Of a stretch of 64,000 bases of DNA, positions 1 to 9,599 are shown piece by piece. Within the stretch, counting starts at the first letter, position 1. Every line of letters starts with the position of its first letter. The notes beneath the pieces are model-generated. The model worked only from the letters and a program-made list of their open reading frames with translations. It did not search any database and was not told the DNA's origin. Source of the stretch: Chara braunii (taxonomy: Eukaryota > Streptophyta > Charophyceae > Charales > Characeae); contig BFEA01000294.1 in assembly GCA_003427395.1 (NCBI GenBank), forward strand, positions 1,377,542-1,441,541, read 5' to 3'. The position numbers and the translations under genes are program-made.

Positions 1-18
1 CAACCGGAATTCCGGTTG
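1..18. repeat. 18-bp perfect palindrome
   Basis: CAACCGGAATTCCGGTTG equals its own reverse complement. Related words (GGTCCAACC, GGTCCGGTCCAACCGG) follow to about position 75, so it is the edge of a repeat-rich tract that continues left of the window. Confidence 0.7.
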
Positions 19-97
19 GACCACCGAGGGTCCAACCCGCCCAGTTGGATCCGGTCCGGTCCAACCGGCCGGTGGACGGCACAGCCCTGGGTTGTAA

Positions 98-265
98 CCA
101 TATGCTCGAGACCACGCGGCACTCGCTGGGTGGTTCCCGAAAGGGAATAAATCGCCAGGAACTAAAAGGGGTGCTGACGTGGCAAAGGCAAAGTGGTTCT
201 CACCATATGCCTACGCTGACGTGGCACTCACTGGTTGGTTCCCGGGAGGGAGTAAATCGCCAGTA
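98..265 (+). repeat. Tandem duplication, period about 105 bp
   Basis: Positions 98-160 and 203-265 share the same order of words: ACCATATGC, then GCGGCACTC or GTGGCACTC, then GGTTCCCG, then AATAAATCGCCAG or AGTAAATCGCCAG. The copies differ at roughly ten sites by eye. No function is evident. Confidence 0.7.
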
Positions 266-597
266 AATGCTGCGTTAACTGAAGAGCGCTGAAGAGGACG
301 ACAGAACAAGCACTAACATGGCATATTGACTGGCAATAACATTGCCTACGTGGCATACCGGCAATAACACTGCCTACGTGGCATATTGGAGAGAGCATTG
401 TCTGACTGGCGGAAGTATTGTTGACGTGTCATCAGAGAGAGAGAATTGTTGTGGTTGTAGAAGACAGGATAACGAGGAACCAAAAGAATAGTGGATGACG
501 TGCCCTATTGAGTGCTGACGTGCGACTTATATCTTGGCCTTTGATTGGCCCTGACCGGGACTTACCTGGTTGATGTATTGATTGATGCTGACGTGGA
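170..597. promoter_or_regulatory. Cluster of ACGTG (G-box/ABRE-like) words
   Basis: ACGTG occurs about eight times, most often as GCTGACGTGGC or CCTACGTGGC, and last near 595. ACGTGGC is the core of plant ABRE/G-box elements bound by bZIP factors (family knowledge). No gene follows, only transposons, and several copies lie in repeated sequence. It may be a transposon promoter or just repeat structure. Confidence 0.2.
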
Positions 598-913
598 CTT
601 ACCTGTGTGGTTTTTTGATGTTGTCTGGCCTGTGGACTGACTGTTTATGATTCTTGATTTCAGGTGATAAGTTCGGGAACAATTCCACTCTGCAAACAGC
701 CATACAAATGATTCTATTTTTATTTTGATTGGTTGGATGTTACTGCCACTAACACATCTGACAGACAGCATAGGTAGAACTATTTGCTTCCCTTATTTGC
801 TTTCTGTTTGCGAACTAGTCAAATAAAATAGCTTCGTTTGTAGGAATCTGGACTTACCTAAGGGACCCAACTGTGTATTATCTGATAATGCCACCGATTA
901 AGTATTTTTATTT

Positions 914-2297
914 TGTAATGACCCGCCAAAAACACAGACTGAGAACACTGCTGATTTCTGGGATTTGCCGCTGGAATGAATGCCTTGCTGAAATTCCCGC
1001 ATTCTGCTGTGATTTCCATGTGTGTGTGTGTGCCTGCCTGCTGGTTTGCATGCCTGTCTGAGTGCTTGTCGGTTGAGTGTGTGTACGACCCGCAAGGGTA
1101 CTTGTTGGTTGAAGGGCCCCGCAGGGCCGGTACTTACCTGTGGCCGTGACTTTGAGGGTTGCAGGGGGAAAACACTCAAGTAGCGGGGGTAGGCCCGCAA
1201 CACTTAGAACAGCGGGGAAAAACACTCAAGTAGCAGGTGGGCCGGTACCACTCAAGTAGTGGTAGGGGTGTCGGGTACTGGAGGCCGAGCAGAAGAAGAC
1301 AAAAGNTGGCATTTTTAGAGGCCCAGTAGCGGTAGGATAGCGGTAGGCCGGTACCAATCCAAGTAGCCCGGGTCTAGGGCCTGTAGGGAGGATAGCAGAG
1401 CCTGCAATGATGTTTCCCTCCGAAAGGGAGGTACCGGTTGCTGGGAGGCCGCTCGGCCTAGGAAGTCACCGCCCAGGAGGCCGGTAGGCCGCTATATCTC
1501 CAGGAAGAGCAAAGAGCTCTTCCTCATTTGCGGTGTGCAAGGATTGGCGACATGCTGCTGGAGCACAGCGCTGCTTGGAGGTGAAGGGCCGCTGGAGCTC
1601 AGCCTGGCTATGGCGAGCACTCCAGCTTGAGGAGGAGGAAGAAGGGGGCATAGTAGGAGAGTGGCGGGGCACTTACCNGGCTACATCTTCATCACCTTGT
1701 TGGGCGCTGCATCTGGAAGGCCCCAGTTGGGGTAGTGCGGCACCAGGGAAGCTCGAGGCAGAGTCAGGCATAGCGGACCAAGTCAGCAGCGGCATAGCCG
1801 CTTTGAGTGGTCCTTTGGACATCAGCGCAGCACCATAGCTGCTTGGGTTGTCCTTTGGACATCAGCACAGCACCCTAGCTGCTTGGGGTAGTCCGCCATA
1901 GCCTATGCATGAGAGAGGAGGCTGAAGGAGGGGAGCCATAACTATGGTGGACTGGTTGTTGTTGTTGTTGTTGTTGTTGTTGTTGAGTTGAGTCAGCAGT
2001 AAGAGGGAACTTCGGATATTGATTCTGGTTCATCCATTCATTGTTATTATTATTATCAAGGGAAGAATAAGATTGGTGAAGTGAAGGAGGAGGAGGAAGG
2101 TGGAGAGAGAAGGGGGAATTGTCATTGGTCTTGCTGGTGTACTTCTTCTTCGTCTTCTTCTTCTTCTTCTTCTTCTTCTTCTTCTTTCTCTCTCCTCTGG
2201 TCTCTATCTCTTTGCAAGTGCTTTCATTTCTTTCGCAATTGGGTGGCATTGTCTTTCATTGTGAATTTGTACTTGGGAAATGACCAGGATCGTAACA
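914..2297 (+). repeat. 5' LTR of the first Gypsy element
   Basis: It begins TGTAATGACC and ends CGTAACA. It matches 8987-9318 joined to 17553-18815, with roughly 15 differences in the first 330 aligned bases by eye, so the element is not recent. It contains a run of CACTCAAGTAG-type words (1173-1370), a (GTT)n tract near 1950-1985 and a (CTT)n tract near 2145-2190; the last two are also in the 3' copy. Single unknown bases lie at 1306 and 1678. The ORFs over these triplet tracts (poly-Gln, poly-Lys or poly-Ser) are not genes. Confidence 0.93.
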
Positions 2298-2299
2298 AT

Positions 2300-2311
2300 T
2301 GGTATCAGAGC
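2300..2311 (+). promoter_or_regulatory. Primer binding site, initiator tRNA-Met type
   Basis: TGGTATCAGAGC lies 2 bases after the 5' LTR. This is the standard plant LTR-retrotransposon site, complementary to the 3' end of initiator tRNA-Met, where minus-strand DNA synthesis starts. Confidence 0.95.
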
Positions 2312-3815
2312 GGACTACTTGCTGGCGAGAGGTGTTAGTCACCCTAAACCTAATTCTGAATTAGGTCAGGGCTAACCTAACTTCGGATTAGGGTTGGAAG
2401 TTAGGGTTAAGTGGGGCAGTGAGGTATGTGGATACTGCCCCCACCTGGTTAGGTAATGTAGGGTCGACATTTGACCTGACCAGGTTGACTGAGTGAATGG
2501 ATGGGGTGGCGAGACACAAAGGAGGCTGATTGGAGTAAGCGAGAGGGAGTAGAGAGTGAGAGGTACTCGCACCTGGAATCTGCACTTCAAGAAGACATTG
2601 AGTGACTTTTGGGCTTCCCCTCAAGAGGGAGACTTGATCGGAGGCTGCCATATCTGCATCGGATTGCTGCAAGTTGCTACTTTGGTCTTCAGACATCGAC
2701 GGGGGATCCGGCTTTGCAACAGGGGTGTAGGAAGGCCCTCCTAGTCATGCTAGGACACTTCCTGTAGTGGTAGCTAGGGGTCAGGAGAGGGGGGTGACTC
2801 GTTATCCATCTTTGGAGGCCGGGCCTCACAGTTAAGTGCCGTGTGACCTGGTTATGCCCGTGGGAGGGTGCTTGGTACTCCATGGCCTGTTGGGGGTGTG
2901 ATGGGCTCTCTTCCTCTTCTCTACGGTCTTGGTTGTGTGTGTGAGCATGTGGATTGCTTTCTCACCTGATGGATGGATGGATGATGTATCTATTCTAAAT
3001 GACATATCTTTCTACGGTGCATTGTCTTTTCATTTTTGAACGGCTGTAGGGTAAGTTCTTGCTGAAAGTTGTCTTTTCCTTTTCAGTACGGTAGAGGCAG
3101 TTTGGACCGACTTGGTACCCCTATTATGTTGGTCCTGGTCCACGACATGTTGGTCCTGGTCCACGACCTACTTGGGACCCCTCGGGACCCAGTGGGACCA
3201 GGCCCAACGGGACAGGACCTTTTGGGCCCAAATCTGTTGCCGCCTGTGCATTTCTTTGCTGCGCTGAACTTGGGGAACATACGGCTAGCAAGGGCATTCC
3301 TTTCAAGGGGATCTTGACTGGTCTTACGGCCTGTTATCACATACTGCCCCGCATCTGGCTCGGCGACCGTCTGCGCCCCTTGAAATCTCCATTGCTGTAG
3401 TTAGTTTTCTTCGGCTGATTTATTGTGATACATGTCCCTTGTCAGGTTAGACAAGAGGGGATCTCCAGCTAATCTGATTGGGCCCGTTCTATAAGTCAGC
3501 CCTCTCTTCCGTTTTGTTTTTATTTATTTATTTTATTTATTCTTTTGTTCCGCTGCGTGCCATTCTCTAAGTCCAAATGAATCGCCGCTCCGGCTAGGAG
3601 TTATACCTTCTTCTCTGAGTGATTTTCTGCTTGTTTCTTTCATCTGAACAATCTATGTCCGGTATTGAGACGTGTGCGCAGACAACTGAGAGAGAGAGAA
3701 GGGAGAGAGAAGGTGTTCTGTTTGAGAGTGTGAGGAGGGGCAAGATGAGTGTTCGTCCAAACGTAAGGAGAGAACGGACCCTCTTGAGAGATCTACTGAC
3801 ACCCCTTCCTCCGGC
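2312..3815 (+). other. Untranslated leader of the first Gypsy element
   Basis: About 1.5 kb between the primer site and gag with no convincing coding sequence. It holds two adjacent copies of a 21-bp word around 3125-3166 (ATGTTGGTCCTGGTCCACGA plus C) and a GGGACC-rich stretch to about 3215. TTAGGGTT occurs twice near 2388-2410, too few to be telomeric. A long leader would be expected to carry packaging and dimerisation signals, but none can be pinned down. Confidence 0.6.
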
Positions 3816-5076
3816 ATGGCAAACATCACATCTGCCCAATGGCAGGCCATGCTGGATGCAGCAGATGAGAACGAGAGACTGTTCTTCCATAAGCTTTATG
3901 ATGATGCCGTGCAGAGGGAAAGGGAGGCAGCGGCAGCAGCCAGAGCCGCCAACATTGCTGATCAGGTGGCCCTCCTTCGGATCCCGGAAGCCAATGCCGA
4001 CCGGTTCCAGGAGGGACTAGCTGCTGCCGTAGCAGCCTTGGTTCGACTGCGGACCTTAGAAGACCTTGAGTCCCGTGTGACAGCACTAGAGCAGCAAAAC
4101 CAAGAGTTGCAGGCTGAGCTACTCAGCCTCAAACAGTCCCAACTGTCTGCCCCCCGCCCTCCTAACCCTCGACCTGCTGCAGTCCCAGTCTCTCAACCCA
4201 ACACAGTCCTCGTGGCAAGGGCAAGTGGAACTGTGACGAGCGCAGGATCCGGTACCAGCTCCTCGAGCGGCAGCGCCGGCAGTTCTACACTAGTCATAGT
4301 CCCAAATGCGGGGACATCAGCCCAAAACGCCACAGTCCTTACTGGCGTTCAGTACAGCGGTCCCATGGTGGACAAGCGGGCGGCAACTCTGCCGTCCAAG
4401 TACGACGGGAAAGGAGACATTACCTCTTGGATTAGTTCCATGCGGTCATACTTCGAGGTTGTGCGGACACCGCAAGAGGACTGAAGTATGATCATAGGGA
4501 CTAATACCGAGCCCGCCGTACGGAATCACATTGAGCTCCAAGCTGTTGCTGCAGGCTATGAACGAATAGACCTGACTGAATGATCTAGTCAACCTAGAGG
4601 CCAAGTACCTCGCCAGGCGGAAGAAGGCGCCCGCTGCAGGTGGGAAACCACAACGCAAGCGGTTTGGAAGCAGCAACCAGCTTGCACTGCATGATCATCG
4701 GGAGGCTGAAGATCAGTCCTATGCGGATGATCTGTCTCTAGATGACGATCTAGAGCCGGACTCCGATATGGGCTGTTCCACATCCGCCATTGAGTCTGAC
4801 GTCAACGAAGATGAAAAACTGAATGCTTTTAGAAAAATTGCTTCAAACAAGGGGCCCAACCGTGGTTCGGGTAAGGGAACTGTTGTCCACGTCCCCAAGA
4901 ATGCAAGGATCCCTGAGAAACCGGAGGATGCATCTACCAAGCCTTGGGAAGCCCTCCGTATCAGGCAGAAAGAATGGGAAAGAAGATCTAAACTGTGCAT
5001 ATGTCTGCATTGTCAAAAGCCTGGGCATGCTGTGCAGGACTGTTTTCGACTGCAGGGAAACAAGCAAAGGGCGTAG
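3816..5076 (+). pseudogene. gag: Gag polyprotein, broken
   Basis: The chosen ATG at 3816 opens 222 codons. It starts with an Ala-rich amphipathic region, then a coiled-coil-like stretch (residues about 85-115, heptads of Leu, Val and Gln), a Pro/Ser/Gly-rich linker and the start of the capsid-like region. The frame stops at TGA 4482-4484, again at 4581, and then continues in another frame from about 4582 (LVNLEAKYLARRK) to 5076. There a CCHC zinc knuckle CLHCQKPGHAVQDC (C-X2-C-X4-H-X4-C) marks nucleocapsid, the RNA-binding part of the particle. One frameshift and two stops break the gene. Confidence 0.8.
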
Positions 5077-5663
5077 AGGAGTCCTCAACACTCCCTACAA
5101 CAAGGGAAGCTGGAACATCAGTTGCAGGCCCCTCCGATGAGCCTGAATCTGATCAACAGCCCCCTCTTGAAGCCCGGAACGACGCTGAATCCAAGGCTGC
5201 TGCAATTCATGTGCTTTACACTGAGCCTTGGGAGGAGTCTAAGGAAGTTGACTTCCACGCTCACATGGAACACTGGCTGCAGCTCAAGCAGCAACGCCGT
5301 GTCCAAGGGAGTGTAGAGCTAACCTTCTTTAAACTGCTCATTAACCGCCGTTACATCCGCGTGCTGATTGATAGTGATTGAACCACTAATTTCTTCTCTC
5401 CTAATGGGATTCGTAAGGCGGGCCTGGGAATGAAGCAAGTGAAATTGCAGAACCCTTTTTTTTGTCAGACCCAGGTGGGCAACCAAGAGGTTGTCACCTC
5501 TACACATGTTGTCAACGGTGTGCGCGTCACCTTTGACAAGGACCGCAATGTCACATATGAGCTCAACTTCTATGTCATGGACAAGTGTTCGTTCGACGTC
5601 GTCATTGGCTTGGGCTGATTAAAGGCTCATTGGCTAAGGACCACGTGGGCGGACAATCAGTTC
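5077..5663 (+). pseudogene. Retropepsin-like protease, active site mutated
   Basis: This continues pol after the zinc knuckle. The catalytic aspartate motif is recognisable as VLIDSD followed by TGA (5379-5381) and TTNFFS, where the family has a DSG core. The Gly is changed and the next codon is a stop. Downstream, CSFDVVIGLG then TGA (5616-5618) and LKAHW matches the second conserved protease block, with a stop where Trp is usual. The enzyme would process Gag-Pol in the particle; this copy cannot. Confidence 0.75.
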
Positions 5664-6755
5664 GTGGTGCGTGATGCCAAGGGGAACGAGCGTACCGTCC
5701 TATTGGATGAGACGCGCAAGTCCCCTGTGACTCTTCTAAGTGCAACCAAATTCTGCAAATCAGTGCGCATGCGCAAGGAAATTGAGCATGTACACCTAGC
5801 TTTTGTAAAGCCTCTTCATGTGCCTTCTACTTTTGCTGCGTTTTCTACCTCGGTAAGTAACTCTACTTCTACCACCTCTGCTTTTAATGTGAATAATACT
5901 TCTACTTCTAATCCGGTTGTCATTGCTGTAAATTCTCAATCTAATTTCCTTTCTCCTGATGAGGATGATCCTCCACCGAAAGTCCCAACAAACATTCGCC
6001 AGCTATTAGATCGATTCCCTGAAGTTTTGGCCGAACCTCGTGGAGTTCCCCAGTGTCCGGTCAAACACAAAATCGAGATAATAGAGGGGAGTGTTCCTCC
6101 GAAGGGCTGCGTCTACTGCATGGGACAAGGCGAGTTGGAGGAGTTGAGAAGGAAGATTGATGATATGATTGACCGTGGATGGATTAGGCCCAGTGAATCT
6201 GAGTTCGGTGCACCTGTCCTGTTTGTGCCAAAGAAAGGAGGCAAACTCCGGATGTGTATTGACTATCGTGGCCTTAATCCGATCACCAGAAAGAATGCTT
6301 ACCCTTCGCCTCGCATAGATGATTTGCTAGATGCGGCAGGTGGGTGCAAGGTCTTCTCCAAGATCGACCTCAAATCTGGTTACCACCAGATTGAAGTTGA
6401 TCCGAGTGATCAGCACAAGACTGCATTCAAAACACGCGATGGGTTGTACGAGTTCATCGTTATGCCCTTCGGTCTTACGAATGCACCGGCCACATTTCAA
6501 TGCCTCATGGACAAGGTACTTCGCCATCAACTCAACAGGTTTGTGGTTGTGTACCTTGACGATATCCTGATCTTCAGTAAAACCATGGAAGAGCACCTCA
6601 AGCACCTTGAGGAAGTTTTGCAGGTCCTCAAGGAGGCGCAGCTGCACCTAAACTTAGAGAAATTTGAGTTTGGGAGGGACAGCGTCATCTATCTCGGGCA
6701 AAGGTTGTCTGCAAACGGCCTTGAGCCGGAGGCAACCAAGGTTGAGGTAATCTGA
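5664..6755 (+). pseudogene. pol: Reverse transcriptase domain of Ty3/Gypsy pol
   Basis: A 363-codon open stretch. RT motifs appear in order: [20 protein letters not shown] (fingers), [14 protein letters not shown] (motif A, catalytic Asp), MPFGLTNAPATFQ (motif B) and VVYLDDILIFS (motif C, intact YLDD). FGRDSVIYLGQRLSANGLEP leads into the connection. The domain copies element RNA into DNA inside the particle. The frame ends at TGA 6753-6755 just before NWPQP, a conserved place where Arg or Trp would be read. The RT core itself looks intact. The start is arbitrary because pol is normally made as a fusion. Confidence 0.93.
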
Positions 6756-7208
6756 AACTGGCCTCAACCGGCAAACGTACACGAACTGCGTTCTTTCCTC
6801 GGTCTGGCCTCCTATTACCGCAAGTTTGTGCCAAAATTTTCTGTCATTGCTCACCCTCTCTCAAGACTAACCAGCAAGAATGTTGCCTATGCATGGTGTG
6901 AGAAGTGTGAGACTGCGTTCCAAGCCTTGAAAGAGGCATTGGTGAGTCATCTTGTGCTTCGCATTGCAGATCCCAACCTCACTTTCGTAGTCACTACGGA
7001 TGCGAGCCAGTTCGGGATTGGTGCGGTGCTGCAACAAGATGATGGTGATGGCCTGTGTCCGCTCGAGTACTACAGCAAACGCATGCCCAACCACAAGGTA
7101 GCTACTTCCACGTATATGCGTGAGCTCTACGCCCTGCGCGAGGCTCTCGCACATTGGAAGCACTACCTCTTGGGTCACCACTTCAAGGTCTACTGAGATC
7201 ATTAGACC
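6756..7208 (+). pseudogene. Connection and RNase H of Ty3/Gypsy pol
   Basis: After the stop the same frame resumes with ELRSFLGLASYYRKFVPKFS (tether), then FVVTTDASQFGIGAVLQQ carrying the first catalytic Asp of the Ty3 RNase H, and YMRELYALREALAHWKHYL carrying the catalytic Glu. HHFKVY, TGA (7194-7196), DH, TAG (7203-7205), TLQW is the third block, with two stops at positions normally Arg or Lys and Gln or Ser. RNase H removes the RNA template during reverse transcription. Confidence 0.88.
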
Positions 7209-8945
7209 TTGCAGTGGATTCAGACACAATCTGAACTCTCTCCTACATTGACCCGCTGGTTGCATGACATTGATGTCTACAGCTTTGAATTGAAACACAA
7301 GAAAGGTTGTTATAACCGGGTTGCTGATGCGCTGTCTCGCCATCCTGAATTCTTGACTTGCCTCGTGGGTTCGTATGACCTCCGAAGGAAACTGAAGGAG
7401 GATCTGGTCGAACACACCGCCAAGGATCCGGACCTTAGTCCCATCCTTGAGCAGCTCAAGGCTGACCCTAACAGTCAGCCTCATTTTCATGAGTGTGAGG
7501 GTCTTGTATTCCGCCGGTATGGGAAGTTTGATCGCTTGTGTGTACCCAACCATGCACCTCTCCGAACGCATTTCTTGGATCTGGCACATGGTCAGAATGG
7601 ACATTTCGGCTTTGAGAAGACCTATGGAACTCTTCTGCAGCAGGTTGATTGGCCAGGAATGAAAGGATCTGCTCAGAAATTTATTGCTGAATGTCAGGTA
7701 TGTCAAAGAACCAAGGTCCACAGGCATAAGCCTTATGGCCTGCTGAGACCCCTCCCCATTCCTAATGGACCCGGTGAGTCGATTTCCATCGACTTCACGG
7801 ACATGGGAAAGGTGAGTGAGGTAGGAAATTCACAAGTCATGGTCATCGTGGACCACTTCTCCAAATTTATGAACTTGATTCCTTTCCCTCCCCATGCCCC
7901 AACTGAACTTGTCATCGAAGAATTCCATCAGCAGTACATTCTGCAGTTTGGCGTCCCGAAAACTATCCTGAGTGATCGGGACACCAGATTCATCAGCAAA
8001 GATTGGAAGGACTTTACCTCTCAAATCTATGACATTAAACTGAACATGACTTCTGGTCGACACCCCGAAGCCAATGGTTTGGTCGAGGAGATCAACCAGA
8101 CTGTCATCCAACTACTTCCCGCATTGATTGTCCCAGATCAGAACACGTGGGACAAGGAGTTGCACAAAGTGAAGGGACTGTATAACAACTCCATCCACTC
8201 TGCAACTGGCGTGACACCAAACCAGTTGCAATATGGATGGCCGATGCGTAATCCCCTCTCCTATTTGTTCCCTGAACGGTCACCTGGTCTGATGCCCGAC
8301 ATGCCTACCTACAATGCCAAGTACGCACGCTTGCTCAAAGCTGTTATTGCAGCCATGAACAAGCGCCAGCATGCCATAATCAAACATGCTAACAAGTTGC
8401 GCAAAGAAGAAAAATCCAAAGTAGGGGATTATGTTTCGGTTAAAATGTCTAAGTTTTTTTATGAAGAGGGCATATCACGAAAACTCCTTCCATTGTACTA
8501 TGGCCCTTGGCAGATTTTGAAGGTGATTGGGGATGATTTTGGTCCTTCATATGTGATTGACATGCCTCCTCATCTGCGCACGTATCAGGTCTTTCATGCG
8601 TCCAAACTGTTTCCACATATTGATGATGAGACGTTTCCCTTCCGAAACCCTATGATACCTCGCCCTATCGACGGCAGCCATGAGATAGACAAAATCGTTT
8701 CTCACGAGGGAAAAGGGAGGAACAGACAGTACAAGGTTCACTTCCTCTATCACCCGTTGACTGAGTTCTTCTGGATCAACCGGAAAGAGCTGCTAAAGAG
8801 TGTTCCCCGTGTTGTGAACGCTTATGAACGACAGATCGCAGAGGGACAGACTGCTAAATTTGTTGCGATCATAACTCCTCACGTACTTACTAAATCCCTC
8901 CTCTTGATTTACTCTTATGATGCATTTTGTGCCAACTCTGAATGA
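7209..8945 (+). CDS. RNase H end, integrase and chromodomain-like tail of pol (578-codon open frame)
   Basis: The longest open stretch of the window. It opens with the RNase H end (RVADALSRHPEF). The integrase zinc module follows as HGQNGHFGF...CQVCQRTK (HHCC). The DDE core reads SIDFTD, TILSDRDTRF and HPEANGLVEEINQ, so all three acidic residues are present. The C-terminal part has the GPWQILKVIGDDFGPSYVID module and a chromodomain-like end (YKVHFLYHPLTEFFWINRKELLKS shortened: FFWINRKELLKS) followed by RVVNAYERQI. Integrase inserts the cDNA, and such tails direct insertion to particular chromatin. As part of a fusion broken upstream it is not expressed normally, though this segment itself is uninterrupted. 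Confidence 0.88.
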   Translation: MQWIQTQSELSPTLTRWLHDIDVYSFELKHKKGCYNRVADALSRHPEFLTCLVGSYDLRRKLKEDLVEHTAKDPDLSPILEQLKADPNSQPHFHECEGLVFRRYGKFDRLCVPNHAPLRTHFLDLAHGQNGHFGFEKTYGTLLQQVDWPGMKGSAQKFIAECQVCQRTKVHRHKPYGLLRPLPIPNGPGESISIDFTDMGKVSEVGNSQVMVIVDHFSKFMNLIPFPPHAPTELVIEEFHQQYILQFGVPKTILSDRDTRFISKDWKDFTSQIYDIKLNMTSGRHPEANGLVEEINQTVIQLLPALIVPDQNTWDKELHKVKGLYNNSIHSATGVTPNQLQYGWPMRNPLSYLFPERSPGLMPDMPTYNAKYARLLKAVIAAMNKRQHAIIKHANKLRKEEKSKVGDYVSVKMSKFFYEEGISRKLLPLYYGPWQILKVIGDDFGPSYVIDMPPHLRTYQVFHASKLFPHIDDETFPFRNPMIPRPIDGSHEIDKIVSHEGKGRNRQYKVHFLYHPLTEFFWINRKELLKSVPRVVNAYERQIAEGQTAKFVAIITPHVLTKSLLLIYSYDAFCANSE

Positions 8946-8970
8946 GTTACTCGCTCGAAGGGACCTTGCT

Positions 8971-8986
8971 CTTGAGAGGGTGGTAA
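8971..8986 (+). promoter_or_regulatory. Polypurine tract, first Gypsy element
   Basis: CTTGAGAGGGTGGTAA lies immediately before the TGTAATGACC start of the 3' LTR. A purine-rich run here primes plus-strand DNA synthesis. It is interrupted by two T's, so somewhat imperfect. Confidence 0.7.
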
Positions 8987-9318
8987 TGTAATGACCCGCC
9001 AAAAACATAAGCTGAGAACACTGCTGATTTCTGGGATTTGCCGCTGGAATGAATGCCTTGCTGAAATTCCCGCATTCTGTCGTGATTTCCATCTCTGTGT
9101 GTGTGCGTGCCTGCTGGTTCGCATGCCTGTCTGAGTGCTTGTCGGTTGAGTGTGTGTATGACCCGCAAGGGTAGTTGTTGGTTGAAGGGCCCCGCAGCGC
9201 CGGTACTTACCTGTGGCCGTGACTTTGAGGGTTGCAGGGGGAAAACACTCACCTAGCGGGGGTAGGCCCACAACACTTAGAACAGCGGGGAAAAACACTC
9301 CAGTAGCAGGTAGGCCGG
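8987..9318 (+). repeat. 3' LTR of the first Gypsy element, left part
   Basis: It begins TGTAATGACCC and follows the 5' LTR up to TAGGCCGG, where homology stops abruptly. The LTR resumes at 17553 with CCGGTACCACTC. CCGG (9315-9318) is duplicated at the far side of the insert. Confidence 0.92.
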
Positions 9319-9329
9319 TGTCAGAGCGA

Positions 9330-9347
9330 ATACCCTTACAAGGGTAT
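9330..9347. repeat. Near-terminal palindrome of the nested element
   Basis: ATACCCTTACAAGGGTAT is an 8-bp perfect stem with a 2-base centre, eleven bases inside the left end. It could be a protein-binding or hairpin site at the terminus. Confidence 0.6.
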
Positions 9348-9599
9348 CCGCCCTGGTTTTTGCAAGTGACAAAAAATAAGGTTTGTTAAGAGTTTGAGTA
9401 TATCGTGCCGAGTTGCGGTCGTGTTTGGTTCGCGTTGACTGAATGGTTGACGGGGAGCAAAGTGTGTGTGAGCGTGCAGTTTCGAGGCGCGCATGATGAA
9501 TTTTTTTCTTGATGCTATAGAATCGGCATGTCCGCGGACAACATTTTTGGGCTTTGAGTAAAGCTAGGAAAAGTTATTTATATTTGAACTGGCCATGGT

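Larger units (their letters stand above)
1..913. other. Repetitive non-coding flank, probably the left part of the older Gypsy element
   Basis: No coding region can be supported here. The stretch opens with an 18-bp perfect palindrome (1-18) and GGTCCAACC-type repeats, then a 63-bp segment repeated at 98-160 and 203-265. Several ACGTG-containing words follow up to about 595. Because the element at 914-18815 is bounded by an ATTT duplication, this DNA was once continuous with 18820 onward, so it may be leader or LTR of the Gypsy element at 18816-25034. I found no primer binding site here to confirm that. Confidence 0.5.

Noticed and set aside
1875-2249. Minus-strand ORF with poly-Lys and poly-Gln in the LTR
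   Set aside because: It is produced by the (CTT)n and (GTT)n tracts of the LTR and recurs in the 3' LTR.
2385-2412. TTAGGGTT words as telomeric repeats
   Set aside because: Only two imperfect units, inside a retrotransposon leader.
4482-7205. Reassigned stop codons (TGA read as an amino acid)
   Set aside because: TGG, CGA and CAG are used normally throughout the same genes, and the elements also carry frameshifts; decay explains the stops better.
6867-7727. 286-codon minus-strand ORF opposite pol
   Set aside because: Shadow of the RNase H/integrase coding strand; no domain of its own.
9319-9350. Left end of the nested element read as a Helitron 3' end on the minus strand (hairpin, about 7 nt, CTGA)
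   Set aside because: The insertion duplicates CCGG, which Helitrons do not, CTGA is not followed by T at the true border, and the other end is not TC.
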